Assembly: GCA_963737145.1 (NCBI GenBank)
Contig: CAVTRO010000007.1
Coordinates: 1,116,001 to 1,180,000, forward strand
DNA: 64,000 bases
Direction of reading: 5' to 3'
Origin: AP-15 sp963737145
Lineage (GTDB): Bacteria > Pseudomonadota > Alphaproteobacteria > ATCC43930 > CGMCC-115725
Made by a program: the position numbers and the translations under genes. The notes below the pieces were generated by a model, which ran no database searches, was not told the DNA's origin, and saw only the letters and a program-made list of their open reading frames with translations. Positions 36,243 through 47,754 of the stretch are shown here, piece by piece; the first letter of the stretch is position 1, and each line of letters starts with the position of its first letter.

Positions 36243-37404
36243 TCACCCGTAAACCCGGCGATAGAGGTCGATGATCTCGTCGCTCGTCGGGACCCGCGGG
36301 TTGTTTCCGGGCGAACCCGAGGCGAGCGCCTGGCTTGCCATCACCGGCAACAGCTCCTCGTAACGCCCGGCATCAATGCCCCAGGCTCGGGGCGTCGGGA
36401 CCTGCAGATCCTCATTGAGCCTGCGCAATTCGTCTAGGAGGCGGGCGACCGCAGCCTGGCTCCCCTCGCCATCTTCGGCTATTCCCATTGCGCGGGCGCA
36501 GTCGGCGTAGCGCTCGAGCGCGGCCGGCGCCGAGAACGCGGTGATCTCGGGTAGCAGCATCGCGTTGGACAACCCGTGCGGGACGTGGAAGAAGGCGCCG
36601 ATCGGCCTGCTCATACCGTGGACCAGAGCGACGCTGGCATTCGAGAACGCTATCCCAGCCGTCGTCGCACCGAGCATCATCGCCTCGCGCGCCGCTCGGT
36701 TATCGGGCTCGGTGCACGCCTTGCGGATATGACCGGCTATCAATCCCATCGCGTTCTTGGCGACGCTGTCGGTGAAAGGATTGGCGCGGCGGCTGACATA
36801 GGCCTCCATCGCGTGCGTCAGACTGTCGAGCCCGGTATCGGCAGTCAGCCGCAACGGCATCGTCAGGGTGAGCTCGTAATCGACAATCGCTGCGACCGGG
36901 CAGCAGGCCAGGCTGGCGATCAGCATTTTCTCGTCAGTCTCGGTGTCGGTGATAACCGTAAAGCGCGTCACTTCCGAGCCGGTCCCGGCCGTCGTCGGGA
37001 TCGCCACGACCGGCGGACCCACTTTCGCGATTTCCGCCGGAACCTTGTAATCCCGCATCTGCCCGCCGTTCGCGGCAAGCACCGACATTCCCTTTGCCGT
37101 GTCGATCGAGCTGCCGCCGCCGACGGCAACGAGGCAGTCGTAACTGTCTTCAGCAAGCCGGCGGGTGCCGGTTTCGACGAGCGCCGTTGTCGGGTCCGTA
37201 ACGGTATCCGAAAATACCCGCCAAGGGATCCTGGCCTCGTCGAGGATTGTGGTTACCCGATCGAGGTACCCGGAGCGCATCAGGAACGGGTCGGTGACCA
37301 CGAGTGGTCTCGACAACCCGAGCCGCTGTAATAGAACTCGGAAGCTCGGCCAGGGCGCCGCCGCCGATGGCCATCAGCCGTGGCATCGTGATGATCGGAG
37401 CCAT
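36243..37404 (-). CDS. Iron-containing alcohol dehydrogenase, frameshifted near N terminus
   Basis: Cytosolic NAD(P)-linked group III dehydrogenase, about 386 residues when joined. The start frame (ATG 37404) reads MPRLMAIGGGALAELP. Near 37336-37345 the frame changes and continues VLLQRLGLSRPLVVTDPF. Landmarks are GGGSSIDTAKG (nucleotide site), PTTAGTGSE, and the metal ligands in ADTGLDSLTHAMEAYV and VHGMSRPIGAFFHVPHG. The substrate (methanol, 1,3-propanediol, lactaldehyde or other) cannot be told. It is followed upstream on the same strand by tusA. Confidence 0.85.
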
Positions 37405-37413
37405 CGCGCGGCC

Positions 37414-37662
37414 TCAGCCGGATTTGCGCATGCGAAAGCGGAGGACACCACCCGGCTGCTCGCTCGCTTCGAGCAATTCGCACCCCGTCGTTGCGCAGAA
37501 ATGCTCGAAATCCTTCGCCGCGCCCGGGTCGGTCGCAAGGACTTCCAGCACAGCGCCAGGGGACAGCGGCTTCAATGCTCGCCGCGCCTTCAATACAGGC
37601 AACGGGCACAACAATCCGGTCGCGTCGAGGGTAGCGTCAACCGCTGTATTGGCTTGCGTCAT
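37414..37662 (-). CDS. TusA-family sulfur carrier protein
   Basis: 82 residues. The motif LLCPLPVLKARRAL carries the sulfur-accepting Cys19 in the CPxP signature. The two-strand, two-helix fold is complete, with LEVLATDPGAAKDFEHFC. Such proteins move persulfide sulfur to tRNA thiolation, molybdenum cofactor enzymes or sulfur oxidation systems. Its 9-base distance to the Fe-alcohol dehydrogenase start suggests co-transcription, but a shared pathway is not obvious. Confidence 0.9.
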   Translation of the reverse strand: MTQANTAVDATLDATGLLCPLPVLKARRALKPLSPGAVLEVLATDPGAAKDFEHFCATTGCELLEASEQPGGVLRFRMRKSG

Positions 37663-37794
37663 TGCCCGGCATCTCCCCAGCTTCCGCAAGTGACTCTAAC
37701 GATCCGAGTGGCCGGAGGCGAGCGAAAGCCGCATTTTGCCATGGCTCGACGAGCCCGCGCCGGCACAGGATAAGCCGGCGCGGCAGGCATTCCC

Positions 37795-38244
37795 TTACTC
37801 GTGCTTCAACTGCTCCAAAATCCACTCGCAGTGGCGCCGCTCGTCCGCCAGACCGTGCTGCAGCACCTCCCGGGTGTTTGCCTGCAATCCATTGAAGTTG
37901 ACGGCGCGCTCGTACGCCGTGTTGGTGTCCGCCTCATTGGTCCGCATCGCCTGCAGAATGGCCTCATCGCCCATCAGGCCGGCGATGACCACTTTGCCTT
38001 TGGCCAGGAGGGCTTTCATGTCGCCCTCTTTCGGCGGGCTGCGCCCCATGCTCGACAGGATATCGCCGAGCTCAGTGATATGCCGCAAATGGTCCCGCTT
38101 AAATTCCGTTAAGCGGGTACGGTAACTTGAGTTTTCGAGACGGTCGATCGCCGCCTGGTAAGCATCCGCCGCGTCGTAGTCCAGCTGGACTAGGTCCTCC
38201 AGCAGGCTTTCGAGGGTGGTCTCCGTCCCTACAGTCGTCGTCAT
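37795..38244 (-). CDS. Ferritin-like DUF2383 (PA2169-type) protein
   Basis: 149 residues, all helical. The sequence LVQLDYDAADAYQAAIDRL, EFKRDHLRHI, TNEADTNTAYERAV and LADERRHCEWI places Glu, Asp and His at positions typical of a four-helix bundle that could bind a di-iron site. Proteins of this type are linked to stress responses, but the reaction is unknown. There is no signal peptide. The adjacent genes are TusA on the same strand and an MBL hydrolase divergently. Confidence 0.85.
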   Translation of the reverse strand: MTTTVGTETTLESLLEDLVQLDYDAADAYQAAIDRLENSSYRTRLTEFKRDHLRHITELGDILSSMGRSPPKEGDMKALLAKGKVVIAGLMGDEAILQAMRTNEADTNTAYERAVNFNGLQANTREVLQHGLADERRHCEWILEQLKHE

Positions 38245-38418
38245 GTCCGCTCCTCTTTGCTTTGGGCACCGCTATGACTCCAACATGTAACGTCGCCTTG
38301 AGCGGGTTTGCTCCATCGGAAAAAAAGCGCAGCTCTGAGCCGGGCTCGGCAAAATTATCAGGGTGCCGAACCCAGAGCGCGCGCCAGGTGTTTTCGCACG
38401 CAACACAGGTGCACGACG

Positions 38419-39291
38419 ATGCGAATCCACCACCTCAGCTGCGGTACGATGTGTCCGTTCGGCGGCCGGCTATGGGACGGTCATAGCCCGGTCCTCGGAC
38501 CCGCCGAGATCGTCTGTCATTGCCTACTGGTCGAGACCGAAATCGGGCTGGTACTCGTCGACACCGGTTTCGGCACGCGCGAAGTGGCGCAACCGCAACG
38601 ACTCAGCCCGTTTTTTCGAATTGCCAATCGGATCCGGCTGCGCGAGTCGGACACCGCTCTGCGGCAAATCGAAGACCTCGGTTTCACGGCCGCCGATGTT
38701 CGGCACATCGTGCTGACGCATCTCGACTTTGACCACGCCGGCGGCATCGAAGATTTCCCCGGCGCCACGGTGCACGTTTTTGGTGCCGAGCTGGATGCCG
38801 TGCGATCGCAAAATGGCTGGCTCGATCGCCAACGGTATCGGCCAAGACAATGGGATCGGGATGTCAATTGGCAGCGCTATACGCCCGAGGGGGAACGCTG
38901 GTTCGGGTTTTCGTGCGTGCGCGAGCTGGTCGGCATGCCGCCCGAAATCCTCATGGTGCCGCTGGCCGGGCACACGCTCGGTCATTGCGGCATCGCGATA
39001 CGCAGCGAGGAAGGTTGGCTCCTCCATGCAGGCGACGCCTATTTCTTCCGCGAAGAAATGGCTCTCGGCGGATATTATTGCACCCCGATGTTGCGCGCTT
39101 ACCAGCGACTGATGGCGGCCGATAACGCAACGCGGCTCATCAACCAGACGCGCCTGCGCGAGCTGAAACGCGCTCACGGCCGGGAAATCCGGCTGTTTTG
39201 CGCGCATGACGCGAAGGAGCTGGAAGAGCTTTCGTCGGCTCGGTTAGGGCCCGTACCCGTGATTGCCCCGCCGCTTACCGCGCACGCATAG
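38419..39291 (+). CDS. MBL-fold metallo-hydrolase
   Basis: 290 residues from ATG 38419, the family start MRIHHLSCGTMCPFGG. The zinc motif is THLDFDHAGG (HxHxDH pattern with Leu), followed later by the ligand histidine in AGHTLGHCG, the Asp in LLHAGDAYF and a final His in LFCAHD. It resembles quorum-quenching lactonase and glyoxalase II relatives; the substrate is uncertain. Its last 17 bases overlap the convergent SDR gene. Confidence 0.87.
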   Translation: MRIHHLSCGTMCPFGGRLWDGHSPVLGPAEIVCHCLLVETEIGLVLVDTGFGTREVAQPQRLSPFFRIANRIRLRESDTALRQIEDLGFTAADVRHIVLTHLDFDHAGGIEDFPGATVHVFGAELDAVRSQNGWLDRQRYRPRQWDRDVNWQRYTPEGERWFGFSCVRELVGMPPEILMVPLAGHTLGHCGIAIRSEEGWLLHAGDAYFFREEMALGGYYCTPMLRAYQRLMAADNATRLINQTRLRELKRAHGREIRLFCAHDAKELEELSSARLGPVPVIAPPLTAHA

Positions 39292-40276
39292 CAAGACCCG
39301 GTCTGTCGGCCCCACGGCCGGCGCGCGTCGCCAGCAGCAAGGCGACCAACCCGGCCGCGATCGCCAGCCCCGCGGTCACCATTGTCCGTTCCGCCGGGGA
39401 TCGCCAGCCGCCCTCTATCGCCCGGCCTTCCGCGGTGGGCCGGAACAGATTGCCGTCGGTGACCGGCGAGCTTGAGGCTTGCGCAAGATACGCTTTCATC
39501 AGCGCCGCTGACCCGGCCCGCATCAGCCGAGGCGCGATGAAGTAGCCGAGCCGGGCCAGAGTGGCGACACTGCCGACGGTGACCGACCGTCGCGGCCGCA
39601 AGGCCAGAGCGACCATCGCTTCGGCGACGCGCCGTGGCGCATAGACCGGCGGTGCCGGCTTCAGGACGCGGCCGGTGTAATTGGCGCCGTGCTGGACCCC
39701 CGGCGTGTCGATAAAGGAAGGATAGACGTCGCAGATATGGATCCCTGGTGCGAAGGCGAGCTCGGCGCGCAAAGCGTCGGTGAACCCGCGCAGGCCGAAT
39801 TTGCTCGCGCTGTAGGCAGCGGCAAACGGCGCCGGGACCCAGGCGCCGAACGACAAATTGTTGATCAGCACGCCGGCGCCCTGCTCGATGAAATGCGGCA
39901 ATACGGCGTGCGCGCCGTGCAGGTACCCGAGCAGATTGGTGCGCACGACCTGATCATGGGCTTCGATCGGGGTTGCGACAAAAGCGCCGACGGCCCCGAC
40001 GCCGGCATTGTTGATCCACACGTCGATCTTCCCGAACGCCTCGATCGCACGCCGTGCCAGCTGCCGCACCGCTTGCGGGTCGCCGACATCGGTCGGCACT
40101 GCAAGCGCTTTGCCGCCTTCGCCCTCACAAGCGGAAACAGCCTCGCGCAACACCGCCTCGCGCCGCGCCGCCAGCGTGACAGACGCGCCCCGCCCGGCGA
40201 AGGCCATCGCGGCCGCCCGCCCGATGCCGCTCGACGCGCCGGTGATGACGACGCTCGCTCCACGCAAATCCCTCAT
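39275..40276 (-). CDS. Short-chain dehydrogenase/reductase with C-terminal hydrophobic tail
   Basis: 333 residues, longer than the usual 250. The cofactor motif TGASSGIG is at residues 12-19, NNAG at 89-92 and the catalytic Tyr155/Lys159 in YSASK. The C-terminal extension ends with a membrane-like stretch (MVTAGLAIAAGLVALLLA), suggesting inner-membrane anchoring. The substrate is unknown. ATG 40276 fits the family start MRDLRGASVVITG. It converges on the MBL gene with a 17-base overlap. Confidence 0.88.
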   Translation of the reverse strand: MRDLRGASVVITGASSGIGRAAAMAFAGRGASVTLAARREAVLREAVSACEGEGGKALAVPTDVGDPQAVRQLARRAIEAFGKIDVWINNAGVGAVGAFVATPIEAHDQVVRTNLLGYLHGAHAVLPHFIEQGAGVLINNLSFGAWVPAPFAAAYSASKFGLRGFTDALRAELAFAPGIHICDVYPSFIDTPGVQHGANYTGRVLKPAPPVYAPRRVAEAMVALALRPRRSVTVGSVATLARLGYFIAPRLMRAGSAALMKAYLAQASSSPVTDGNLFRPTAEGRAIEGGWRSPAERTMVTAGLAIAAGLVALLLATRAGRGADRPGLAMRAR

Positions 40277-40383
40277 GCCGCAATCTCTTGTGTCTGCCCT
40301 GGGGATTAACGCGCCGGCAGCTGCATGCTCCCGATGGCGGCAGATTTTACGGGCGCGAGGGAACCGCCCGCGGCGCGGGGGCC

Positions 40384-40566
40384 TCACCGTTTGAACAGCG
40401 CTTCGGCGCCATGCCGCTGGCCGAGCTTTGCCGTAATTTCGACCCGCACGCGGGCGATCTCGGCCTCAAGTTCGGCGATATAGGCTTCGAGTTCCGCGAT
40501 CCCCAGCAGGGTCAAGTCCCTCGGCTGCGCCGGCTTGCGCCGCGGTTCGAGATCCGACTCGTCCAT
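40384..40566 (-). CDS. DUF1192 family protein
   Basis: 60 residues. It has a basic start, then LGIAELEAYIAELEAEIARVRVEI, a short coiled-coil pattern, and a tail GAEALFKR. DUF1192 proteins of this size are widespread in alphaproteobacteria and have no known function. It is transcribed away from trcR, which starts 134 bases to the right. Confidence 0.82.
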   Translation of the reverse strand: MDESDLEPRRKPAQPRDLTLLGIAELEAYIAELEAEIARVRVEITAKLGQRHGAEALFKR

Positions 40567-40699
40567 CTCCTCCCGTTCTCCTTTCGTCTTCCTACTGTCT
40601 TCCCTGGGACGAACCGCGGGATTATATAGTGTTTAACTTTTTTGAGCGTGACGGGGACCCGCTTTGGCCCCGCCCGCACCCCGCTGTATCGGAACTCAC

Positions 40700-41275
40700 A
40701 TGGCCCCTCCGTTGATGCCCAAGGCGACCGCCGTTTGGCTGGTCGAAAACACCTCGCTCACCTTTGACCAGATTGCGGATTTCTGCGAACTGCATCCGCT
40801 GGAGATCCAGGCCATCGCCGATGGCGAAGTGGCGAACCAGATGCAAGGGCTCGACCCGGTGGCGAACGGCCAGACCACGGCGGAGGAGATCGAGCGCTGC
40901 CAAGCCGATCCGGAGACGCGGCTCAAGCTTTCTCCGAAGGCCCATCCACCGGAAGTCTTCAAGCACAAGGGCCCGCGCTATACCCCGATATCCAAGCGGC
41001 AGGACAAGCCGGATGCGATTGCCTTCCTGCTGAAAAGCCATCCCGAGCTGTCGGATACCCAGATCACCAAGCTGATCGGCACGACGAAGCCGACGATTGC
41101 GGCGGTGCGCGACCGCACGCATTGGAACAGCCCCAACATCAAGCCCCGGCACCCGGTCGAGCTCGGTCTTTGCACCTTCGCCGAACTCGAGCGGGCGCTC
41201 GGTCAGGCCCGCGCGAGAATGCCCGCGCAGGAGAACGCGCTGGACGACGAAGAGCCGGAACGCCTCGAAGGCTAG
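40700..41275 (+). CDS. trcR: Cell-cycle transcriptional regulator TrcR (DUF1013)
   Basis: 191 residues. The family signature is seen in PLMPKATAVWLVENTSLTFD and QIADFCELHPLEIQAIADGE. This is followed by HKGPRYTPISKRQDKPDAI and HPELSDTQITKLIGTTKPTI. It is a small DNA-binding factor conserved in alphaproteobacteria, tied to cell-cycle gene control. ATG 40700 is chosen because the Caulobacter protein starts a few residues before LMPKATAVWL. Its location near gyrB and dnaA may be chance. Confidence 0.88.
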   Translation: MAPPLMPKATAVWLVENTSLTFDQIADFCELHPLEIQAIADGEVANQMQGLDPVANGQTTAEEIERCQADPETRLKLSPKAHPPEVFKHKGPRYTPISKRQDKPDAIAFLLKSHPELSDTQITKLIGTTKPTIAAVRDRTHWNSPNIKPRHPVELGLCTFAELERALGQARARMPAQENALDDEEPERLEG

Positions 41276-41326
41276 TGGTCTAGGGCGAAAAGCGCCGAAG
41301 TTGGGCGGCGGCATGGAGGACTCGCC

Positions 41327-42388
41327 ATGGCAAAGAATTATCGGATCGCGGTGATCGCCGGGGACGGCATCGGACGCGAGGTGATGCCGGAGGGCGTTGC
41401 GGCAATGGAGTCCGCGGCGGGGGCCTACGGCTTCGGCTTCCAATGGCACGAATTCGACTGGAGCTGCGAGCGCTACGTCAATATGGGCATGATGATGCCG
41501 GAGGACGGGCTCGAGCGGCTGCGGCTCTACGATGCCGTCTATCTCGGCGCGGTCGGTCACCCCGAGGTGCCGGACCACGTATCGCTGTGGGGTTTGCTGA
41601 TCCCGCTGCGACGTGGCTTCCGCCAATACGTCAACCTGCGTCCGGTGCGGCTCCTCGCCGGGGTCCCGTCGCCGCTGCGCGACCGCGCGCCGGGCGATAT
41701 CGATTTTTATGTCGTGCGCGAGAACAACGAGGGCGAATATTCCGAGATCGGCGGCCGGCTCTATGGCGGCACCGAACACGAAATGGCAATGCAGGAATCG
41801 GTGTTTACGCGGCGCGGCTGCGACCGGGTCATGCGCTACGCGTTCGAACTCGCGCGCACGCGAAAGAAGCACGTCACCTCGGCGACCAAGTCGAACGGCA
41901 TCATCCACACGATGCCGTTCTGGGACGAGCGGTTTGCGGCGCTCGCGCGCGACTACCCCGACGTCCGGACCGACCAGTACCACATCGATATCCTGACGGC
42001 GCATTTCGTGCGCCATCCAGACTGGTTCGATGTTGTGGTCGGCTCGAACCTGTTCGGCGATATCCTTTCCGATCTGGGGCCGGCGGTCGTCGGGTCGATC
42101 GGCATTGCGCCGTCCGGCAACATCAACCCCGAGCGCGAATACCCCTCGATGTTCGAGCCGGTGCACGGCTCGGCGCCCGACATCGCCGGCCGCGGCGTCG
42201 CCAACCCGATCGGCCAGATCTGGTCGGGCGCGATGATGCTCGACCATCTCGGCGAGAGTGCGGCGGCCTCGGCCGTCGAGCGCGCCATTATTGAGGTCCT
42301 CGCCGAAGGCGGCACCCGCACCCCCGACCTCGGCGGCAACGCCGGCACCAAGGACCTCGGTGCGGCAATTACTGCTGCGATCCGCTGA
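41327..42388 (+). CDS. Tartrate / D-malate dehydrogenase (isocitrate-isopropylmalate family)
   Basis: 353 residues. It oxidatively decarboxylates or oxidises a 2-hydroxy acid such as tartrate or D-malate with NAD+. It shows IAVIAGDGIGREVMPE, the Tyr in FYVVRENNEGEYSE, the Lys in TSATKSN, and GSNLFGDILSDLGP with the metal-binding aspartates. HYNLRP-type residues (QYVNLRPVRLL) and the absence of the isopropylmalate signature favour TtuC/DmlA over LeuB. A ribosome site GGAGG lies 11 bases before ATG 41327. Confidence 0.88.
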   Translation: MAKNYRIAVIAGDGIGREVMPEGVAAMESAAGAYGFGFQWHEFDWSCERYVNMGMMMPEDGLERLRLYDAVYLGAVGHPEVPDHVSLWGLLIPLRRGFRQYVNLRPVRLLAGVPSPLRDRAPGDIDFYVVRENNEGEYSEIGGRLYGGTEHEMAMQESVFTRRGCDRVMRYAFELARTRKKHVTSATKSNGIIHTMPFWDERFAALARDYPDVRTDQYHIDILTAHFVRHPDWFDVVVGSNLFGDILSDLGPAVVGSIGIAPSGNINPEREYPSMFEPVHGSAPDIAGRGVANPIGQIWSGAMMLDHLGESAAASAVERAIIEVLAEGGTRTPDLGGNAGTKDLGAAITAAIR

Positions 42389-42409
42389 GCCGGCGTTCGG
42401 GCTCCGCTT

Positions 42410-42440
42410 GCTGTTTTTGCTGTTCTTTGCAGCGAAATAA
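42410..42440 (-). repeat. 30-base dispersed repeat, copy 3
   Basis: On the minus strand: TTATTTCGCTGCAAAGAACA followed by GCAAAAACAGC. It lies between the tartrate dehydrogenase and gyrB. It matches the repeat at 23881 and 24498 and would encode ISLQRTAKTA. Confidence 0.55.
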
Positions 42441-42593
42441 CAGCCGAAGCAACTGCACTGCACCCCATGAGTGAGACAGAAAAAATGAGGACAGCTTGAC
42501 CGGCGCCGATTGCGCCAGGATGGAGGCAGGTCGTACATTGGCGCGGCCGGCGAAGCGGAAGCGGGCTCTGCGCCGACCCTGAGCCAGATCAGC

Positions 42594-45176
<2,583 letters not shown>

Positions 45177-45201
45177 GTCGTCCTATTCGAAGTTTCGGGG
45201 T

Positions 45202-46386
45202 TCAAAAAGCCGCGGTCAGCTGCCCGTCGCGCACCGACAGAAACTGGGCGTCGCGCCGCAATGGCGCGAACAGGGCCTCATCGGTGCCGGTCAGCCAGGC
45301 CTGGCTGTCGAGCCGCAGCAGCGCATCGAATAATGCCGCGCGCCGGCTCGCATCCAGATGTGCCGCAATTTCGTCGAGCAGCAGTAATGGCGGCTCACCG
45401 CGCACCGCCTGCTGCAGCCTCGCATGCGCGAGGAGAATCGAAATAAGCAAGGCCTTTTGCTCACCGGTCGAGGCCAGCTCGGCGGCAATTCCCGTCTCAG
45501 CCAGACTGACATGCAAGTCGGAGCGATGCGGCCCGATCAGAGCGCCGCCGGCCTGAGCATCGCTCTGCCGATTGCCGGCGAGCGCCGAGGCGAACTCCGC
45601 TTCGACCGCCAACGCCGGCGCTGCTTCGAGCCAATTCTCGACGGTGCCGGCGAGAACCAGCCGGGCGCGCGGAAACAGGCCTTCGGCCTCGGCGCAGACA
45701 CGGTCGAGCCGCTGCACAGCCTCGCGGCGCCCCGCCGCGACCGCCACCCCCTGTTCGGCCATGACCTCTTCGAGGGCGGTCAGCCAAGCGGGGTCTCTCG
45801 GGCCGTCGCGCAACAGCCGCGATCGCTCGCGCAGTGCCTGTTCATAAGCCGCGACGCGCGAGCCGTGCGCCGGGTCGAGGCCGAGCACGAGCCGGTCGAG
45901 AAAACGCCGCCGTCCGCCCGGACCCTCGACAAACAGCCGGTCCATCGGCGGGGTCAGCCATAATACACCGAGTCGCTCGGCAAGCGCGGCCTGGCCGCGC
46001 ACCGGCTCGCCGTCGATCCGCACGACCCGCCGCTCGCCCGCCATTACATCGTGCCCGGTGCCGATGCGCAGGCCGCCGCGGCGAGTCGCGACGATTGCGG
46101 CGACAGCCCAGCCGCGGGCCGCGTCATCCTGCCCCGGCGGCGGCCGGCGATCGATTTCGGCCAGCTTGGCGCCACGCAATCCGCGGCCGGGGGCGAGAAA
46201 CGACACCGCCTCCAGGAGATTGGTCTTGCCGGCGCCGTTGGCTCCGGTCAGCACCACCGGCGCCGTGCCGATGGCAAGCTTCGCCTCCCGATAATTGCGG
46301 AAATCGGTCAGCACGAGCCGCGTCACACCAACGCGATCTGCCGCGGCACCGGCATCGTCCCGGGCTTGCTGTGCCTCGGCAAACAT
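45202..46386 (-). CDS. recF: DNA replication and repair protein RecF
   Basis: 394 residues from ATG 46386; an earlier ATG at 46425 is also possible and neither has a strong ribosome site. SMC-like ATPase that helps load RecA at gaps. Walker A is GANGAGKT (48-55). The family loops DFRNYREAKL, GGRRRFLDRLV and GPHRSDL follow, then the signature STGEQKALL and Walker B LLLLDEIAAHLD. It lies between dnaN (85 bases upstream) and gyrB (25 bases downstream), the classic order. Confidence 0.93.
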   Translation of the reverse strand: MFAEAQQARDDAGAAADRVGVTRLVLTDFRNYREAKLAIGTAPVVLTGANGAGKTNLLEAVSFLAPGRGLRGAKLAEIDRRPPPGQDDAARGWAVAAIVATRRGGLRIGTGHDVMAGERRVVRIDGEPVRGQAALAERLGVLWLTPPMDRLFVEGPGGRRRFLDRLVLGLDPAHGSRVAAYEQALRERSRLLRDGPRDPAWLTALEEVMAEQGVAVAAGRREAVQRLDRVCAEAEGLFPRARLVLAGTVENWLEAAPALAVEAEFASALAGNRQSDAQAGGALIGPHRSDLHVSLAETGIAAELASTGEQKALLISILLAHARLQQAVRGEPPLLLLDEIAAHLDASRRAALFDALLRLDSQAWLTGTDEALFAPLRRDAQFLSVRDGQLTAAF

Positions 46387-46471
46387 AGGAAATATATGGG
46401 GCCGAAGGCACCTGTTTGCGAGCATTTCGAGGGCTTGGCGGTGGCAGCGGGTGGCGCCGCCGCGCGCCAAC

Positions 46472-47590
46472 TCAAACCCGCATCGGCATCAGCACGTAAA
46501 GGGCGCTGCGATCATCGCTGTCGCGCACGATGGTCGGCGAGCCAGCGTCGGACAGTTCAAATTGTACGCCCTCGCCCTGGATTTGATCGGCGATATCCAA
46601 CAGGTAACGCGAATTAAACCCAATTTCGAGCGGAGCGGCGGAATAGCGCGCTTCGAGCTCCTCTTCGGCCTTGCCGTTTTCGGGACTGGTTGCGGAGATT
46701 TCCACACTACCCTGTTCGATCTTCAGCTTGACCGCCCGGCTCTTCTCCGTCGAAATCGTAGAGACGCGGTCCACCGCCTCGGCGAAAGATTTGCACTCGA
46801 CCTCGAGAACCTTGTCATTGTTGGACGGGATCACGCGATCGTAGTCTGGGAACGTGCCGTCAATCAATTTCGAGGTGAGCGCCGCCTCGCCGATCGCAAG
46901 GCGAATTTTTGTCTCGCCAAGCCCGATCTGCACTTCGTCCTCGCTCTCCTCGACGAGCTTTCTCAGTTCGAGCACGGTCTTGCGCGGGATGATGATCCCC
47001 GGCATCCCGGCGGCGCCCTCGGGCAGGACCATTTCCATCCGCGCGAGCCGATGCCCGTCGGTAGCGACGGCGCGAATGACCGGCACTTCGTCGGCTTTGG
47101 TCGCATGGAGATAGATGCCGTTCAGATAATACCGAGTCTCCTCCGTCGAAATCGCGAATTGGGTGCGGTCGATCAAAGTCCGAAGCTCGGTCGCCGACAG
47201 CGAGAAGTTGTGCGGCAGCTCGCCGCTCGCCATGAGCGGATAATCCTCCGGCGGGAGACAGGCGAGGGTAAAGGTCGAGCGGCCCGAACGCAGCACGATC
47301 GCGTTGCGCTCGCCGCTCGTCTCGATTTCGATCTGCGCGCCTTCGCGCAGCTTGCGGACGATGTCATAGAGCGTGTGGGCCGGTGCGGTGGTGCGGCCCT
47401 CGCGTTCGATTCGGCCCGGAACGCGCTCGACGATCTCGAGGTCCATATCGGTCGCGCTCAGCGCCAGTCTGCCCGGTTCGGCGCGCAGCAAAACGTTCGA
47501 GAGTATCGGGATCGTCGTCCGTCGCTCGACGACACTCTGTACATGGCCCAGTGCCTTCAAGAAGGCCGCCCGTTCAATGGTCAGTTTCAT
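46472..47590 (-). CDS. dnaN: DNA polymerase III subunit beta (sliding clamp)
   Basis: 372 residues, normal length for the three-domain ring clamp. It starts MKLTIERAAFLKALGHVQSV, with ATDGHRLAR in the middle and FNSRYLLDIADQI near the end. The C-terminal LMPMRV matches the clamp tail that lines the peptide-binding pocket. The frame is clean. The gap to dnaA is 164 bases and could hold a separate promoter. Confidence 0.97.
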   Translation of the reverse strand: MKLTIERAAFLKALGHVQSVVERRTTIPILSNVLLRAEPGRLALSATDMDLEIVERVPGRIEREGRTTAPAHTLYDIVRKLREGAQIEIETSGERNAIVLRSGRSTFTLACLPPEDYPLMASGELPHNFSLSATELRTLIDRTQFAISTEETRYYLNGIYLHATKADEVPVIRAVATDGHRLARMEMVLPEGAAGMPGIIIPRKTVLELRKLVEESEDEVQIGLGETKIRLAIGEAALTSKLIDGTFPDYDRVIPSNNDKVLEVECKSFAEAVDRVSTISTEKSRAVKLKIEQGSVEISATSPENGKAEEELEARYSAAPLEIGFNSRYLLDIADQIQGEGVQFELSDAGSPTIVRDSDDRSALYVLMPMRV

Positions 47591-47754
47591 GTTGACTACA
47601 CAAGAGTTGCCGACCCGGCCTCCGCCGCCCTTGGGTCATCCCCCGAGGGCGGTCAGTGCCCCCGCCGCGTCATTCCGGCTCGACGGGACAGCATTATAAC
47701 ACGATCGGCCGCCCGCCTCAGCACCCGCGTTTGCCGCAGACGCCTTATGGGCGC

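Noticed and set aside
40622..42538. 638-codon minus-strand frame opposite trcR and the dehydrogenase
   Set aside because: Spans two well-supported plus-strand genes and shows shadow-like composition.
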